From Clostridium estertheticum subsp. estertheticum (GTDB lineage: Bacteria; Bacillota; Clostridia; Clostridiales; Clostridiaceae): DNA of 64,000 nucleotides. The notes below the pieces were generated by a model. It worked only from the letters and a program-made list of their open reading frames with translations, did not search any database and was not told the DNA's origin. This document shows, piece after piece, positions 39,447-47,294 of this stretch. Position numbers and translations under genes: made by a program. How positions within the stretch are numbered: the first letter of the stretch is position 1; every line of letters starts with the position of its first letter. The stretch lies in contig NZ_CP015756.1 of assembly GCF_001877035.1 (NCBI RefSeq), positions 2,533,001 to 2,597,000 on the forward strand. The letters run 5' to 3'.

Positions 39447-39879
39447 TATCCTTCACTCCTTTAATTAATGTCATTTCATTATAATCAGATACAATATCTT
39501 TTAAATTTATAGAAGTAGTTACACTATCTATACTATTTTTAATTTTTTTCCATAATGGCCGAGTAGCACAGCAATCAATATTAGTACATTCTTCATCATG
39601 AAGACAAGTTGAAATTTCTATTGGTCCCTCAAGTATATTAATAATATCATAAACAGTGATTTCCGCAGGAGCTCTATTGAGTAAATATCCCCCCTGAGAT
39701 CCTCTTACACTTTTAATAAGTTTGGCTTTTCGAAGTGATGAAAATAATTGTTCTAAATAATATTCAGATATACCTTGTCTTTCAGATATACTCTTTATAG
39801 ATACAGGTTGTTCTCCATAGTTTATCGCTAAATCTACCATGGCTTTAACTCCATATCTTCCCTTTGTAGATAATTTCAT
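39439..39879 (-). CDS. Rrf2 family transcriptional regulator (IscR-like)
   Basis: Rrf2 proteins are winged-helix regulators, some sensing Fe-S clusters. The DNA-binding half is typical ([27 protein letters not shown]). Four cysteines are grouped at residues 92, 98, 103 and 104; the C92, C98 and C104 pattern resembles the IscR cluster-binding triad. The length of 146 is normal. AAAAGGAG precedes the ATG. It heads the nifS-nifU-mnmA group and is preceded by a structured leader of about 230 bases. Its target is inferred to be this operon. Confidence 0.9.
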   Translation of the reverse strand: MKLSTKGRYGVKAMVDLAINYGEQPVSIKSISERQGISEYYLEQLFSSLRKAKLIKSVRGSQGGYLLNRAPAEITVYDIINILEGPIEISTCLHDEECTNIDCCATRPLWKKIKNSIDSVTTSINLKDIVSDYNEMTLIKGVKDNE

Positions 39880-40110
39880 TTAATCACTCCTTTTTATCAT
39901 AACCTGCACAGCTATTTATTAACACCTTAGGTGTCATTCATCATCACCTAAGGTGTTATTTATCGTCGCAGGTGATGAAGCATTAACAAATCCATAAGGA
40001 AACTTACGTTCTTAAAGTTTTCAATCCATTTTAGTATGTAATAATTGCTTACAATAGCGAATCTTTCCTTATGAGTTATTATTAAAGTAGAGTGTTTTAC
40101 TACACTTTCT
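39880..40110 (-). promoter_or_regulatory. Structured 5' leader of the Rrf2-cysteine desulfurase operon
   Basis: The leader transcript has two elements. Element A is a 10-bp stem (39993-40002 with 40064-40073) that spans about 60 bases. Element B is a 13-bp hairpin (39921-39933 with 39945-39957) enclosed by a 6-bp outer stem (39902-39907 with 39968-39973). A 9-bp alternative helix (39970-39978 with 39941-39949) would break element B. No U-tract follows, so it is not a simple terminator. Each arm of B also holds the motif CACCTWAGGTG, about two helical turns apart, so it might be a protein operator. Function is inferred. Confidence 0.5.
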
Positions 40111-40116
40111 AAATTC

Positions 40117-40145
40117 ATAATATCAAACCCTAGTATTCTTGTCAA
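40117..40145 (-). promoter_or_regulatory. Promoter of the Rrf2-desulfurase operon
   Basis: A consensus -35 TTGACA (40140-40145) and TATTAT (40117-40122) are separated by 17 bases on the minus strand. The predicted start is near 40110. Confidence 0.65.
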
Positions 40146-40295
40146 CTATAAATTTTAAAATTTTCTTTTATAATATCTATCCACAACCCATATTATATAA
40201 TTATCCATTAATAATCATATAATATTTCCATAATACTCGATATTACATAATTATTAAAGTTTAAAATAACACAAAAACTAAATTTATATTCATCC

Positions 40296-40324
40296 TTGAA
40301 GTATTCAATTATATATAGTATAAT
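40296..40324 (+). promoter_or_regulatory. Promoter of hisS
   Basis: TTGAAG (40296-40301) and TATAAT (40319-40324) are separated by 17 bases. The start is predicted near 40331, 78 bases before the hisS start codon. Confidence 0.6.
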
Positions 40325-40350
40325 TTAGCAAGCACTTTAGCGGATGATCA

Positions 40351-40384
40351 CCCATGTAAGTACAACACTTATGTCGGGTTTTTT
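40351..40384 (+). terminator. Terminator-like attenuator hairpin in the hisS leader
   Basis: The arms CCCATGTAAGT (40351-40361) and ACTTATGT plus CGGG (40367-40378) form a stem of about 11 pairs with two wobble pairs and one bulge, followed by six T residues. It is about 20 bases after the predicted start and 25 bases before hisS. No plus-strand gene lies upstream, so it most likely regulates hisS. Confidence 0.65.
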
Positions 40385-40408
40385 ATATTTTTATAGGAGG
40401 TACTAATA

Positions 40409-41728
40409 ATGAAAAATGAAATTGTAAAACCATCAATTTTACCTGGATTTATGGAGTTATTACCAGCAGATCAAATTGAGTTCAACAAATTAGCAGATAC
40501 AATAAGGAAAACTTATGAAAGTTTTGGATTTATGCCAATAGATACTCCAGTAATCGAAAAATCAGAGATTTTACTCGCAAAAGGTGGTGGAGAAACTGAA
40601 AAACAAATCTATAGATTCTCAAAGGGTAGTAATGACCTATCTCTTAGATTTGATTTAACCGTTCCCCTCGCAAGATACGTGGCTCAAAATTCTAATTCCT
40701 TAACTTTTCCTTTTAGAAGATATCAAATTGGAAAGGTATATAGAGGAGAGAGAAATCAAAAGGGGCGCTTTCGAGAATTTTATCAATGCGATATTGATAT
40801 TGTTGGAAGCAACAATCTAAGCATTTTAAATGATGCTGAAATCCCTAGTATCATTTACTCAATATTTAACAATCTCGGTTTCGAGGATTTTACCATAAAA
40901 ATAAATAACAGAAAAATCCTAAATGGTTTTTTTGAATCTTTAGGTATTGAAGATAAATCTGACGTCTTAAGGATTATTGATAAAATAGATAAAATCGGAG
41001 TAGTAATAGCTACTCAGGAATTACTAACTAGTGGCTTAAGTAAGGGAGTTATAGATAATATTCTTGAGTTTATTAATGCTCGTGGTAGCAACGAAGATAT
41101 CTTACTATTTTTAAAGAATTTAGATATTTCTAATTCAACCTTTAAAGATGGTCTATGTGAACTTTCAACCGTTTCAAAATACGTGAAATTGTTTGGAGTT
41201 CCAGATAAGAATTTTAAAATTGATTTAAAAATATCAAGAGGTCTTGATTATTACACAGGCACAGTTTATGAAACATTTTTAAATGAATACCCATCTATTG
41301 GTTCTGTATGTTCCGGTGGGCGTTATGATAATTTAGCAGAGTATTATACAAAACAAAAATTACCAGGAGTCGGAATTTCAATCGGCTTAACTCGCTTATT
41401 TTATCAATTAAATGAAGTTGGATTCTTTAAAAACGATACAAACAGTTGTATAACAAAAGTACTCGTCATCCCATTTGATAATAATGTTATTGATTATGCA
41501 ATTTCTTTTGCAAAATCCTTAAGAGACAAGGGGATCGTTACAGAAATTTACCTTGAGGACACCAAAATAGTAAAGAAACTTGGTTATGCAAATAAATTAG
41601 GAATACCATATACAATTTTAATAGGCGATGAAGAAATACAAAATAAAACTGTTAAAGTAAAAAATATGGTCACTGGCAATCAAGAAACTGCTAATTTAGA
41701 CGAAGCTTATAAAATGGTTAATATTTAA
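40409..41728 (+). CDS. hisS: Histidyl-tRNA synthetase (divergent, non-canonical location)
   Basis: HisRS charges tRNA-His. The class II motifs are visible: motif 2 region RRYQIGKVYRGERNQKGRF and REFYQCDID (about residues 103-130), the HisA motif GLDYYTGTVYE, and GVGISIGLTRL motif 3. The REFYQCDID form resembles the eukaryote-type HisRS more than the usual bacterial RYRQFHQIDVE form. The length of 439 is somewhat long. AGGAGG precedes the ATG. It lies on the opposite strand to the normal hemZ-hisS-aspS site, where no hisS is present. Confidence 0.93.
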   Translation: MKNEIVKPSILPGFMELLPADQIEFNKLADTIRKTYESFGFMPIDTPVIEKSEILLAKGGGETEKQIYRFSKGSNDLSLRFDLTVPLARYVAQNSNSLTFPFRRYQIGKVYRGERNQKGRFREFYQCDIDIVGSNNLSILNDAEIPSIIYSIFNNLGFEDFTIKINNRKILNGFFESLGIEDKSDVLRIIDKIDKIGVVIATQELLTSGLSKGVIDNILEFINARGSNEDILLFLKNLDISNSTFKDGLCELSTVSKYVKLFGVPDKNFKIDLKISRGLDYYTGTVYETFLNEYPSIGSVCSGGRYDNLAEYYTKQKLPGVGISIGLTRLFYQLNEVGFFKNDTNSCITKVLVIPFDNNVIDYAISFAKSLRDKGIVTEIYLEDTKIVKKLGYANKLGIPYTILIGDEEIQNKTVKVKNMVTGNQETANLDEAYKMVNI

Positions 41729-41803
41729 ATCGCAATTTTGTATCACCTTTTCCTCGTAAGCCTAATATTATATACTGTAAATAAGTATACGGGGAGGAGT
41801 ATC

Positions 41804-43153
41804 ATGTCATTTAAAGATAATAGTCCAAGCTACAGAGATTTGATACTTGGCATAAATAAAAAGGTCCCTCTTATATCCGGGAAAATGGTTACTGCAATTA
41901 ATTTTGATAATGCAGCAACTACACCACCATTTAAATCTGTTATGGAAGATATTATTGATTTTGCACCATGGTATTCCTCTATTCATCGTGGTGAAGGATA
42001 TAAGTCCCAATTAACTACCAAAGTATATGACGATTCTAGAAATATTGTAAGTAACTTTGTTAATTCCGATTCTAGAAATACGGTTATATATGTTAAAAAC
42101 TGCACAGAAGCCCTTAATAAATTATCCAATTTATTGTACGATCCTTATAAAAAAAATGTTATATTAACTACAGATATGGAACATCACTCAAATGACCTAC
42201 CCTTTAGAGATAAGTTTATTGTAGAATATATATCTGTAGATAAAGATGGGAAGTTGTCCTTAGATGATTTAGAGTCTAAATTGAATAGGTACAATAATTA
42301 TGTAATATTAGTCGCAATTACAGGGGCTTCAAATGTAACTGGCTATAAAAACCCTATATATGATATAGCTAAACTAGTTCATAAATTTAATTCTAAATTA
42401 TTAATTGATGGAGCACAACTAGTTCCTCATGCTCCTTTTATAATGAATAGTAAAAATTCAGAATATAATATAGATTTTCTGGTTTTCTCTGCTCATAAAA
42501 TGTATGCACCATTTGGGACTGGAGTATTAATAGGCCCTAAAAATATTTTAGATAATTGTGAACCTGATTTAGTAGGAGGCGGAACAGTCGATATTGTCAC
42601 TCATAATTTTATAAAATGGAATGACTCTCCACAGAGACATGAAGCTGGCTCACCAAATGTTATAGGATCTATAGCTTTGGCCTCGGCTATTAGGACATTA
42701 AGTAAAATTGGTATGGATAACGTGGAGCGTGTTGAAAAGAAATTAACTACCTATGCCATCAATAAAATAAAAGATATACCAAATGTTAAAATATATTGCG
42801 ACACTTCTAGATGTGTTGACAGAGTTAGCATAATCCCATTTAATATATGTGGAATGCATCACGCACTTGTTGCAAAAATTCTCTCCTATGAATGCGGCAT
42901 TTCGGTAAGAAGTGGATGTTTTTGTGCTCAACCATACCTAGTTAAACTACTAGGTATTTCTAATGATTTTCTAATTAAACGCATAAAAAATCCTGATTTG
43001 TATCACCCAGGAATGGTTAGAATTAGTTTTGGACTTTACAACACATACGCGGAAATCGATATATTAGCTTATGCTCTAGAACAAATTTCTTTAAGGAGAG
43101 ATTATTATATTATTAAATATGAAAATATGAAAAAGACACTTTTTGATTTTTAA
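41804..43153 (+). CDS. Class V aminotransferase, SufS/CsdA-like cysteine desulfurase
   Basis: PLP protein related to the SufS/CsdA group. NFDNAATTPPF at the N-terminus, the PLP lysine in FSAHKMYAPFGTG near residue 230, and the cysteine-bearing loop VRSGCFCAQP near 365 suggest a desulfurase, but the true substrate is unknown. The frame is open 22 codons earlier, yet GGGAGGAG precedes the ATG at 41804 (449 residues). It follows hisS by 75 bases, with no terminator between, so the two may be co-transcribed. Confidence 0.8.
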   Translation: MSFKDNSPSYRDLILGINKKVPLISGKMVTAINFDNAATTPPFKSVMEDIIDFAPWYSSIHRGEGYKSQLTTKVYDDSRNIVSNFVNSDSRNTVIYVKNCTEALNKLSNLLYDPYKKNVILTTDMEHHSNDLPFRDKFIVEYISVDKDGKLSLDDLESKLNRYNNYVILVAITGASNVTGYKNPIYDIAKLVHKFNSKLLIDGAQLVPHAPFIMNSKNSEYNIDFLVFSAHKMYAPFGTGVLIGPKNILDNCEPDLVGGGTVDIVTHNFIKWNDSPQRHEAGSPNVIGSIALASAIRTLSKIGMDNVERVEKKLTTYAINKIKDIPNVKIYCDTSRCVDRVSIIPFNICGMHHALVAKILSYECGISVRSGCFCAQPYLVKLLGISNDFLIKRIKNPDLYHPGMVRISFGLYNTYAEIDILAYALEQISLRRDYYIIKYENMKKTLFDF

Positions 43154-43169
43154 TATGTATTTTTATAAA

Positions 43170-43208
43170 AAATAAAATAGTACACTATATTTGTGTACTA
43201 TTTTTATA
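43170..43208. terminator. Bidirectional terminator after the SufS-like gene
   Basis: A 12-bp stem (43174-43185 with 43193-43204) and a 7-base loop with T-rich flanks on each side. It serves both the plus-strand gene and the facing PHP gene. Confidence 0.8.
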
Positions 43209-43226
43209 ATATACGGCTTCTCTATT

Positions 43227-43997
43227 TTATATAATCATATACTCCATTTTTCTTTCCTTAAAATAAACAGGTTTCAAGTTGCATATTTCGCAGAGCCTAA
43301 TAGCTTGAGTAAAATAAGCACCAATATCTTCTGCATTATGAGCATCTGATCCTATGGTTACATATTTTCCACCTACTTGCCTATATGTTTTATAAATATT
43401 AATTAAATTGGTATATGCTTCCTTATTTCCAAGACGCCTAGTATTAATTTCAATAACTTTTTCATTTTTTACTATTGTTTTAAAAATCTCATTTATGTAT
43501 TCATCAAACTCATTATAATATATTTCTTTATCATCATAAGTTGCATATCTTGATATATAATCAATATGACCTAAGCTATCAATGAAGTCATACTGATCCA
43601 CATTCGCAATCATACTTAAAAAATATTTGTCAAAGGCTTCTTTCTTAGTCTTATCTTCATAATATTTTGGGTAGTAAATATCTTCCCCACCTGCCGCATG
43701 TATAGACCCAATTATATAGTCAAAAGGATATTTACTTGCAACTTCTCTATTTTCCTCTAAACAAACTTCTTGCATTCCAATTTCAATTCCAAGCATAAGC
43801 TTTTCACTCCTATATTTCTCATAGTCATTAAAATACTTATCTATATCAAAAGCCATATCTGCACCTTTTGGAAATTTTAAATCTAGATGCTCTGTAAAAG
43901 TCATACCTATACCACTTTTTCTTGATTGTTCCAAAGCATTCTTAACTTTCATTTCAGAGTCATCAGAAAACTCTGTATGTATATGTGAGTCAATCAT
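43227..43997 (-). CDS. PHP-domain phosphatase, histidinol-phosphatase (HisJ/HisK) type
   Basis: PHP-domain metal-dependent phosphoesterase of 256 residues. Metal-binding residues appear in MIDSHIHTEFSDDS (residues 1-14), TEHLD near 35, GIEIGMQE near 70, IGSIHAAG near 96, LGHIDYI and IGSDAHN near 217. The family often acts as histidinol-phosphate phosphatase in histidine synthesis, but no other his genes occur here, so the substrate is uncertain. GGGGAG precedes the ATG. Confidence 0.82.
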   Translation of the reverse strand: MIDSHIHTEFSDDSEMKVKNALEQSRKSGIGMTFTEHLDLKFPKGADMAFDIDKYFNDYEKYRSEKLMLGIEIGMQEVCLEENREVASKYPFDYIIGSIHAAGGEDIYYPKYYEDKTKKEAFDKYFLSMIANVDQYDFIDSLGHIDYISRYATYDDKEIYYNEFDEYINEIFKTIVKNEKVIEINTRRLGNKEAYTNLINIYKTYRQVGGKYVTIGSDAHNAEDIGAYFTQAIRLCEICNLKPVYFKERKMEYMII

Positions 43998-44090
43998 AAT
44001 TCATCTCCCCTGTATTTTTTTAGAATATTTAATAACCTCTAATTATATTAATACCTTTAATTACAACAAAAATCAATACAAAAATATATA

Positions 44091-44125
44091 ACAGCAACCT
44101 ATTTAAATTAGGTTACTGCTATTTT
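44091..44125 (-). terminator. Intrinsic terminator after glyA
   Basis: Twelve base pairs with two wobble pairs (44090-44101 with 44109-44120) and a 7-base loop, followed in the transcript by a U-poor but A/T-rich tail. It begins about 10 bases after the glyA stop codon. Confidence 0.65.
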
Positions 44126-44133
44126 TATACTTT

Positions 44134-45372
44134 CTATTTATATAATGGGAATCTGTTACATAATTCTTTTACTTTCTCTCTAATTGGCACTAAATCTCCT
44201 TCTCTATTTTCTATAGTTTCATTTATGAGTTCAGCTATTATTTTCATTTCCTCTTCTTTAAATCCTCTTGTAGTTACAGCTGGTGTACCAATTCTTATAC
44301 CACTTGTAACAAATGGACTTAAAGTTTCATTTGGTACAGTATTTTTATTTACTGTAATCCCAACAATATCTAATAACTTTTCAGCTTCCTTACCCGTAAT
44401 GTTTTTATTTGTTAATTCTATTAATAAAAGATGATTATCTGTACCACCTGATACTAATTTAAATCCATATTTTTGGAGTTCTTTTCCGAGTAATTTCGCA
44501 TTTTTAACAACTTGTTCAATGTAAACTTTAAATTCTGGCTTAAGAGCTTCACCGAAACAAACAGCTTTGGCTGCTATAGTATGCATTAAAGGCCCACCTT
44601 GCATACCTGGGAAAATAGCTTTATCTATTTGTTTTGCATATTTTTCTTTGCATAAAATTACTCCACCTCTAGGACCTCTCAAAGTTTTATGAGTTGTTGT
44701 AGTCACAAAATCAGCATATGGAACTGGAGACTCATGTGCGCCTGTTGCAACAAGCCCTGCTATATGTGCCATATCTACAAACATATACGCATTAACCTCA
44801 TCACATATTTCTCTAAATAATTTAAAGTTTATAGTTCTTGGGTAAGCGCTAGCTCCAACAACTATCATTTTAGGATTATGTTCTTTAGCCAAAGCTCTAA
44901 CTTTTTCATAATCTATTGTTTCTGTCTCTAAATCAACACCATAAGGAACAAAATTATATAATATTCCAGAAAAATTTACTGGACTTCCATGAGTTAAATG
45001 TCCACCATGGCTTAAATTCATACCTAGTACTGTATCTCCTGGTTTAAGCACAGAGAAATATACAGCCATATTAGCTTGAGATCCTGAATGAGGTTGTACA
45101 TTGGCATGTTCTGCACCGAAAAGTTCTTTAATTCGTGTGCGAGCTAAATCTTCTACTTTATCAACTACTTCACAACCGCCATAATATCTTTTACCAGGAT
45201 ATCCTTCTGCATATTTATTAGTTAATATAGATCCATTTGCTTCAAGTACAGCTCTACTAACAAAATTTTCTGAAGCAATTAGTTCGATATGATCCTCCTG
45301 CCTTGTATCCTCTTCTTCAATTATTTCGTAAATTGCTAAATCACTGCTTTTTAAATATTCTTCCATGTTCAT
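44134..45372 (-). CDS. glyA: Serine hydroxymethyltransferase
   Basis: GlyA converts serine and tetrahydrofolate to glycine and 5,10-methylene-THF. Its PLP-lysine motif is [14 protein letters not shown] near residue 225, with [10 protein letters not shown] near 30, and [13 protein letters not shown] near 50. The length from the ATG at 45372 is 412. Four methionines are in frame (45402, 45378, 45372, 45366); GAGAGG six bases ahead favours 45372. It is divergent from the ThrE-type exporter genes, both related to serine and threonine. Confidence 0.97.
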   Translation of the reverse strand: MNMEEYLKSSDLAIYEIIEEEDTRQEDHIELIASENFVSRAVLEANGSILTNKYAEGYPGKRYYGGCEVVDKVEDLARTRIKELFGAEHANVQPHSGSQANMAVYFSVLKPGDTVLGMNLSHGGHLTHGSPVNFSGILYNFVPYGVDLETETIDYEKVRALAKEHNPKMIVVGASAYPRTINFKLFREICDEVNAYMFVDMAHIAGLVATGAHESPVPYADFVTTTTHKTLRGPRGGVILCKEKYAKQIDKAIFPGMQGGPLMHTIAAKAVCFGEALKPEFKVYIEQVVKNAKLLGKELQKYGFKLVSGGTDNHLLLIELTNKNITGKEAEKLLDIVGITVNKNTVPNETLSPFVTSGIRIGTPAVTTRGFKEEEMKIIAELINETIENREGDLVPIREKVKELCNRFPLYK

Positions 45373-45452
45373 ACCCATCCTCTCGTCTTTTAAATTAAAC
45401 AATCTGATAAAATGATTCCATTAATAATTATAAAAATCAATAAAAATAATAC

Positions 45453-45466
45453 TCTGAAATTTCAGA
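45453..45466. promoter_or_regulatory. Perfect 14-bp palindrome in the glyA leader
   Basis: TCTGAAATTTCAGA is a perfect palindrome about 10 to 25 bases after the predicted glyA transcription start. It could be an operator for an unknown dimeric regulator. Confidence 0.4.
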
Positions 45467-45484
45467 AATAAATAGTATAAGTAT

Positions 45485-45513
45485 ATTATAAAATTTTATA
45501 CGATAATTATCAA
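45485..45513 (-). promoter_or_regulatory. Candidate sigma-A promoter of glyA
   Basis: TTGATA (45508-45513) and a perfect TATAAT (45485-45490) with a 17-base spacer on the minus strand. Transcription would start near 45478, leaving a leader of about 105 bases. Confidence 0.6.
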
Positions 45514-45765
45514 CTAAAAGATACTAATTTCATGAAATTTTATGGTTTTTATTATAAAATATTATTAATATAAGAAATTAATGCTACCTAAATCACATAT
45601 TTTAATCATAAGTGACATATTAAAGTTTACGAAAATAATAAATAAGATAACTTAATTTTCTAACTAATAAGAATTTATTAGCTTTATGGTATATACTAAT
45701 AGAGCAATTTTATTATTATATACTATATAATATCTAAAGTTAAATTTATTCAGAAAGGAGATTAT

Positions 45766-46539
45766 ATGTATACTGACGATATTATTCAAATCGCTGCTGA
45801 AGCCGGTAAAATCATTTTAGAAAATGGTGGGGAAACTTATAGGGTAGAGCAAACAATAACTATGATATGTAAGTCTTACGGCGTATCACGAACCGAGAGT
45901 TTTGTTACTCCTACAGGCATTATGATTTCTATAACTAATAGTAAAAATCAGACCATTTCATTAATTAGAAGAATTCACATTAGGACAGTTAATCTTCGCA
46001 AGGTTTCCATGATTAATAATCTATCAAGACAAGTTGTATCAGCTCCTTTATCCATAGTGGATATAAAAAAAGAAATTGAATATATTAATAATTTACAACC
46101 TTATTCTGAAAAGACTACTACTTTTTTTTCAGCTTTCTGCGCAGGATTTTTTACGTTACTTTTTGGTGGAAATTATAAAGATTTCTTTGTAGCCTTTATA
46201 ATCGGAGCCATTATTAATTATTTAAGTTTATTTTTAGATAAATTTGAAATAAATAGTTTTTTAAAAAATACGCTTAGCGGTTCTGTAGCTGCACTCATAG
46301 CGCTAATAGCTAATTCACTTCATTTAGTAGGTAATATGGATACTATAATAATAGGATCAATAATGTTATTAGTACCTGGCATAGCCATTACAAATGCAAT
46401 AAGGGATACTATTGCTGGAGATTTAGTTTCTGGTATATCTAGATCAATAGAGGCTTTATTTATAGCTGTTGCCATATCTTCTGGCACGAGTATAATTTTC
46501 AAAATTTGGTTCTTATTGTTTGGAGGTACTCTTGTATGA
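45766..46539 (+). CDS. ThrE-type threonine/serine exporter, N-terminal component (YjjP-like, DUF1212)
   Basis: Split ThrE exporters pair a YjjP-like and a YjjB-like protein. This part is 257 residues: a cytoplasmic N-terminal domain (AAEAGKIILENGGETYRVEQ near residue 10) and then about five transmembrane helices. AGGAGA precedes the ATG. Its stop codon overlaps the start of the partner gene (ATGA), so they are produced together. Serine/threonine export is a family inference. Confidence 0.87.
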   Translation: MYTDDIIQIAAEAGKIILENGGETYRVEQTITMICKSYGVSRTESFVTPTGIMISITNSKNQTISLIRRIHIRTVNLRKVSMINNLSRQVVSAPLSIVDIKKEIEYINNLQPYSEKTTTFFSAFCAGFFTLLFGGNYKDFFVAFIIGAIINYLSLFLDKFEINSFLKNTLSGSVAALIALIANSLHLVGNMDTIIIGSIMLLVPGIAITNAIRDTIAGDLVSGISRSIEALFIAVAISSGTSIIFKIWFLLFGGTLV

Positions 46540-46961
46540 TTCTTAATTCTTTTTACGCATTTCTAAGTTCTCTATGTTTTGGAGTACTATTTAACATCCG
46601 TGGTAAAAACCTAATAATTGCATCACTTGGAGGTGGACTTGCTTGGCTTACTTATCTTATTTCTGGAAGACTTCAACCATCCCTAGTTTTTTCATTGTTT
46701 CTTGCATCAATGGTTGGTAGCATATATTCAGAAATAATGGCAAGATTATATAAAAATCCTGTGACTATGTTTGTAATCTGTGCAATTATACCCCTTGTGC
46801 CCGGTGGTGGAATGTATTATGCCACCCTTGAAGCTGTAAAAGGTAACTTTACTGTCGCTCTAACCAAAGGCGCTGAGACACTATTTAGTGCAGGTGCAAT
46901 TGCAGTTGGAATAGTACTAGTAGCTTCAATAAGTACTGTTTTCAAAAAAATAAAGAAGTAA
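46536..46961 (+). CDS. ThrE-type exporter, C-terminal component (YjjB-like, DUF3815)
   Basis: A 141-residue hydrophobic protein with about four transmembrane helices, ending in positively charged residues. The frame is open 10 codons earlier, but the ATG at 46536 has GGAGGT eight bases upstream and overlaps the stop of the first component. It likely completes the exporter with the preceding protein. A long palindromic terminator overlaps its last codons. Confidence 0.86.
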   Translation: MILNSFYAFLSSLCFGVLFNIRGKNLIIASLGGGLAWLTYLISGRLQPSLVFSLFLASMVGSIYSEIMARLYKNPVTMFVICAIIPLVPGGGMYYATLEAVKGNFTVALTKGAETLFSAGAIAVGIVLVASISTVFKKIKK

Positions 46962-46990
46962 AATTTGATATCAAATTTTACTTCTTTATT
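46949..46990. terminator. Bidirectional palindromic terminator
   Basis: A perfect 42-base palindrome (centre 46969/46970) gives long stem-loops on both strands. It ends both the ThrE-type genes (+) and the CsoR-family gene (-), whose stop codon is adjacent at 46992. Confidence 0.85.
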
Positions 46991-46991
46991 T

Positions 46992-47294
46992 TTACTTTAA
47001 AAACATAAGAAAAGTTGAGACTAGCTCTTCAATTTTAGCTTTTTCTTCATTTTTTTCTTCATAACTACCATTATCCTCATGTAAAAGACAGTTTTTTGTA
47101 TATCTTTCTAAAACAAGTCCACCAACTTTATTCATAGCGGCTCTTGCTGCGGCAACTTGAACCAATACGTCTTTGCAACAAGCTTCACATGTTATCATCT
47201 TTTCTATACCTTTAACTTGTCCCTCGATCTTCCTCAATCTAACTTGAATATTTTTGACTAATTCGTCATTTATTGATTTATCATCATTTATCAT
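46992..47294 (-). CDS. CsoR/FrmR family transcriptional repressor, CstR-like
   Basis: CsoR-type repressors form helical bundles that sense copper, formaldehyde or sulfane sulfur. At 100 residues it has the family core IQVRLRKIEGQVKGIEKMI. C40 and C69 match the first and third ligand positions (spacing 29), but the second position, His in copper-sensing CsoR, is Y65 here. That pattern is nearer to CstR, a persulfide sensor. Extra cysteines lie at 36 and 39. It overlaps aspS by four bases (ATGA) and is probably made in the same transcript. The target genes are unknown. Confidence 0.82.
   Translation of the reverse strand: MINDDKSINDELVKNIQVRLRKIEGQVKGIEKMITCEACCKDVLVQVAAARAAMNKVGGLVLERYTKNCLLHEDNGSYEEKNEEKAKIEELVSTFLMFLK

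Larger units (their letters stand above)
45403..45765. other. Intergenic region between glyA and the ThrE-type genes
   Basis: About 360 bases of A/T-rich DNA that must carry the two divergent promoters. Only the glyA promoter (45485-45513) and a palindrome (45453-45466) were seen; I could not place the promoter of the exporter. Confidence 0.6.

Noticed and set aside
39960-40145. A 61-residue reading frame on the minus strand before the Rrf2 gene
   Set aside because: It overlaps the promoter and the structured leader, has no ribosome-binding site and no recognisable protein pattern. I treat it as leader RNA.
40344-40406. A 20-codon reading frame in the hisS leader with one His codon
   Set aside because: It has no ribosome-binding site and only one His codon, so it is not a convincing leader-peptide attenuator; the hairpin itself is kept as the feature.
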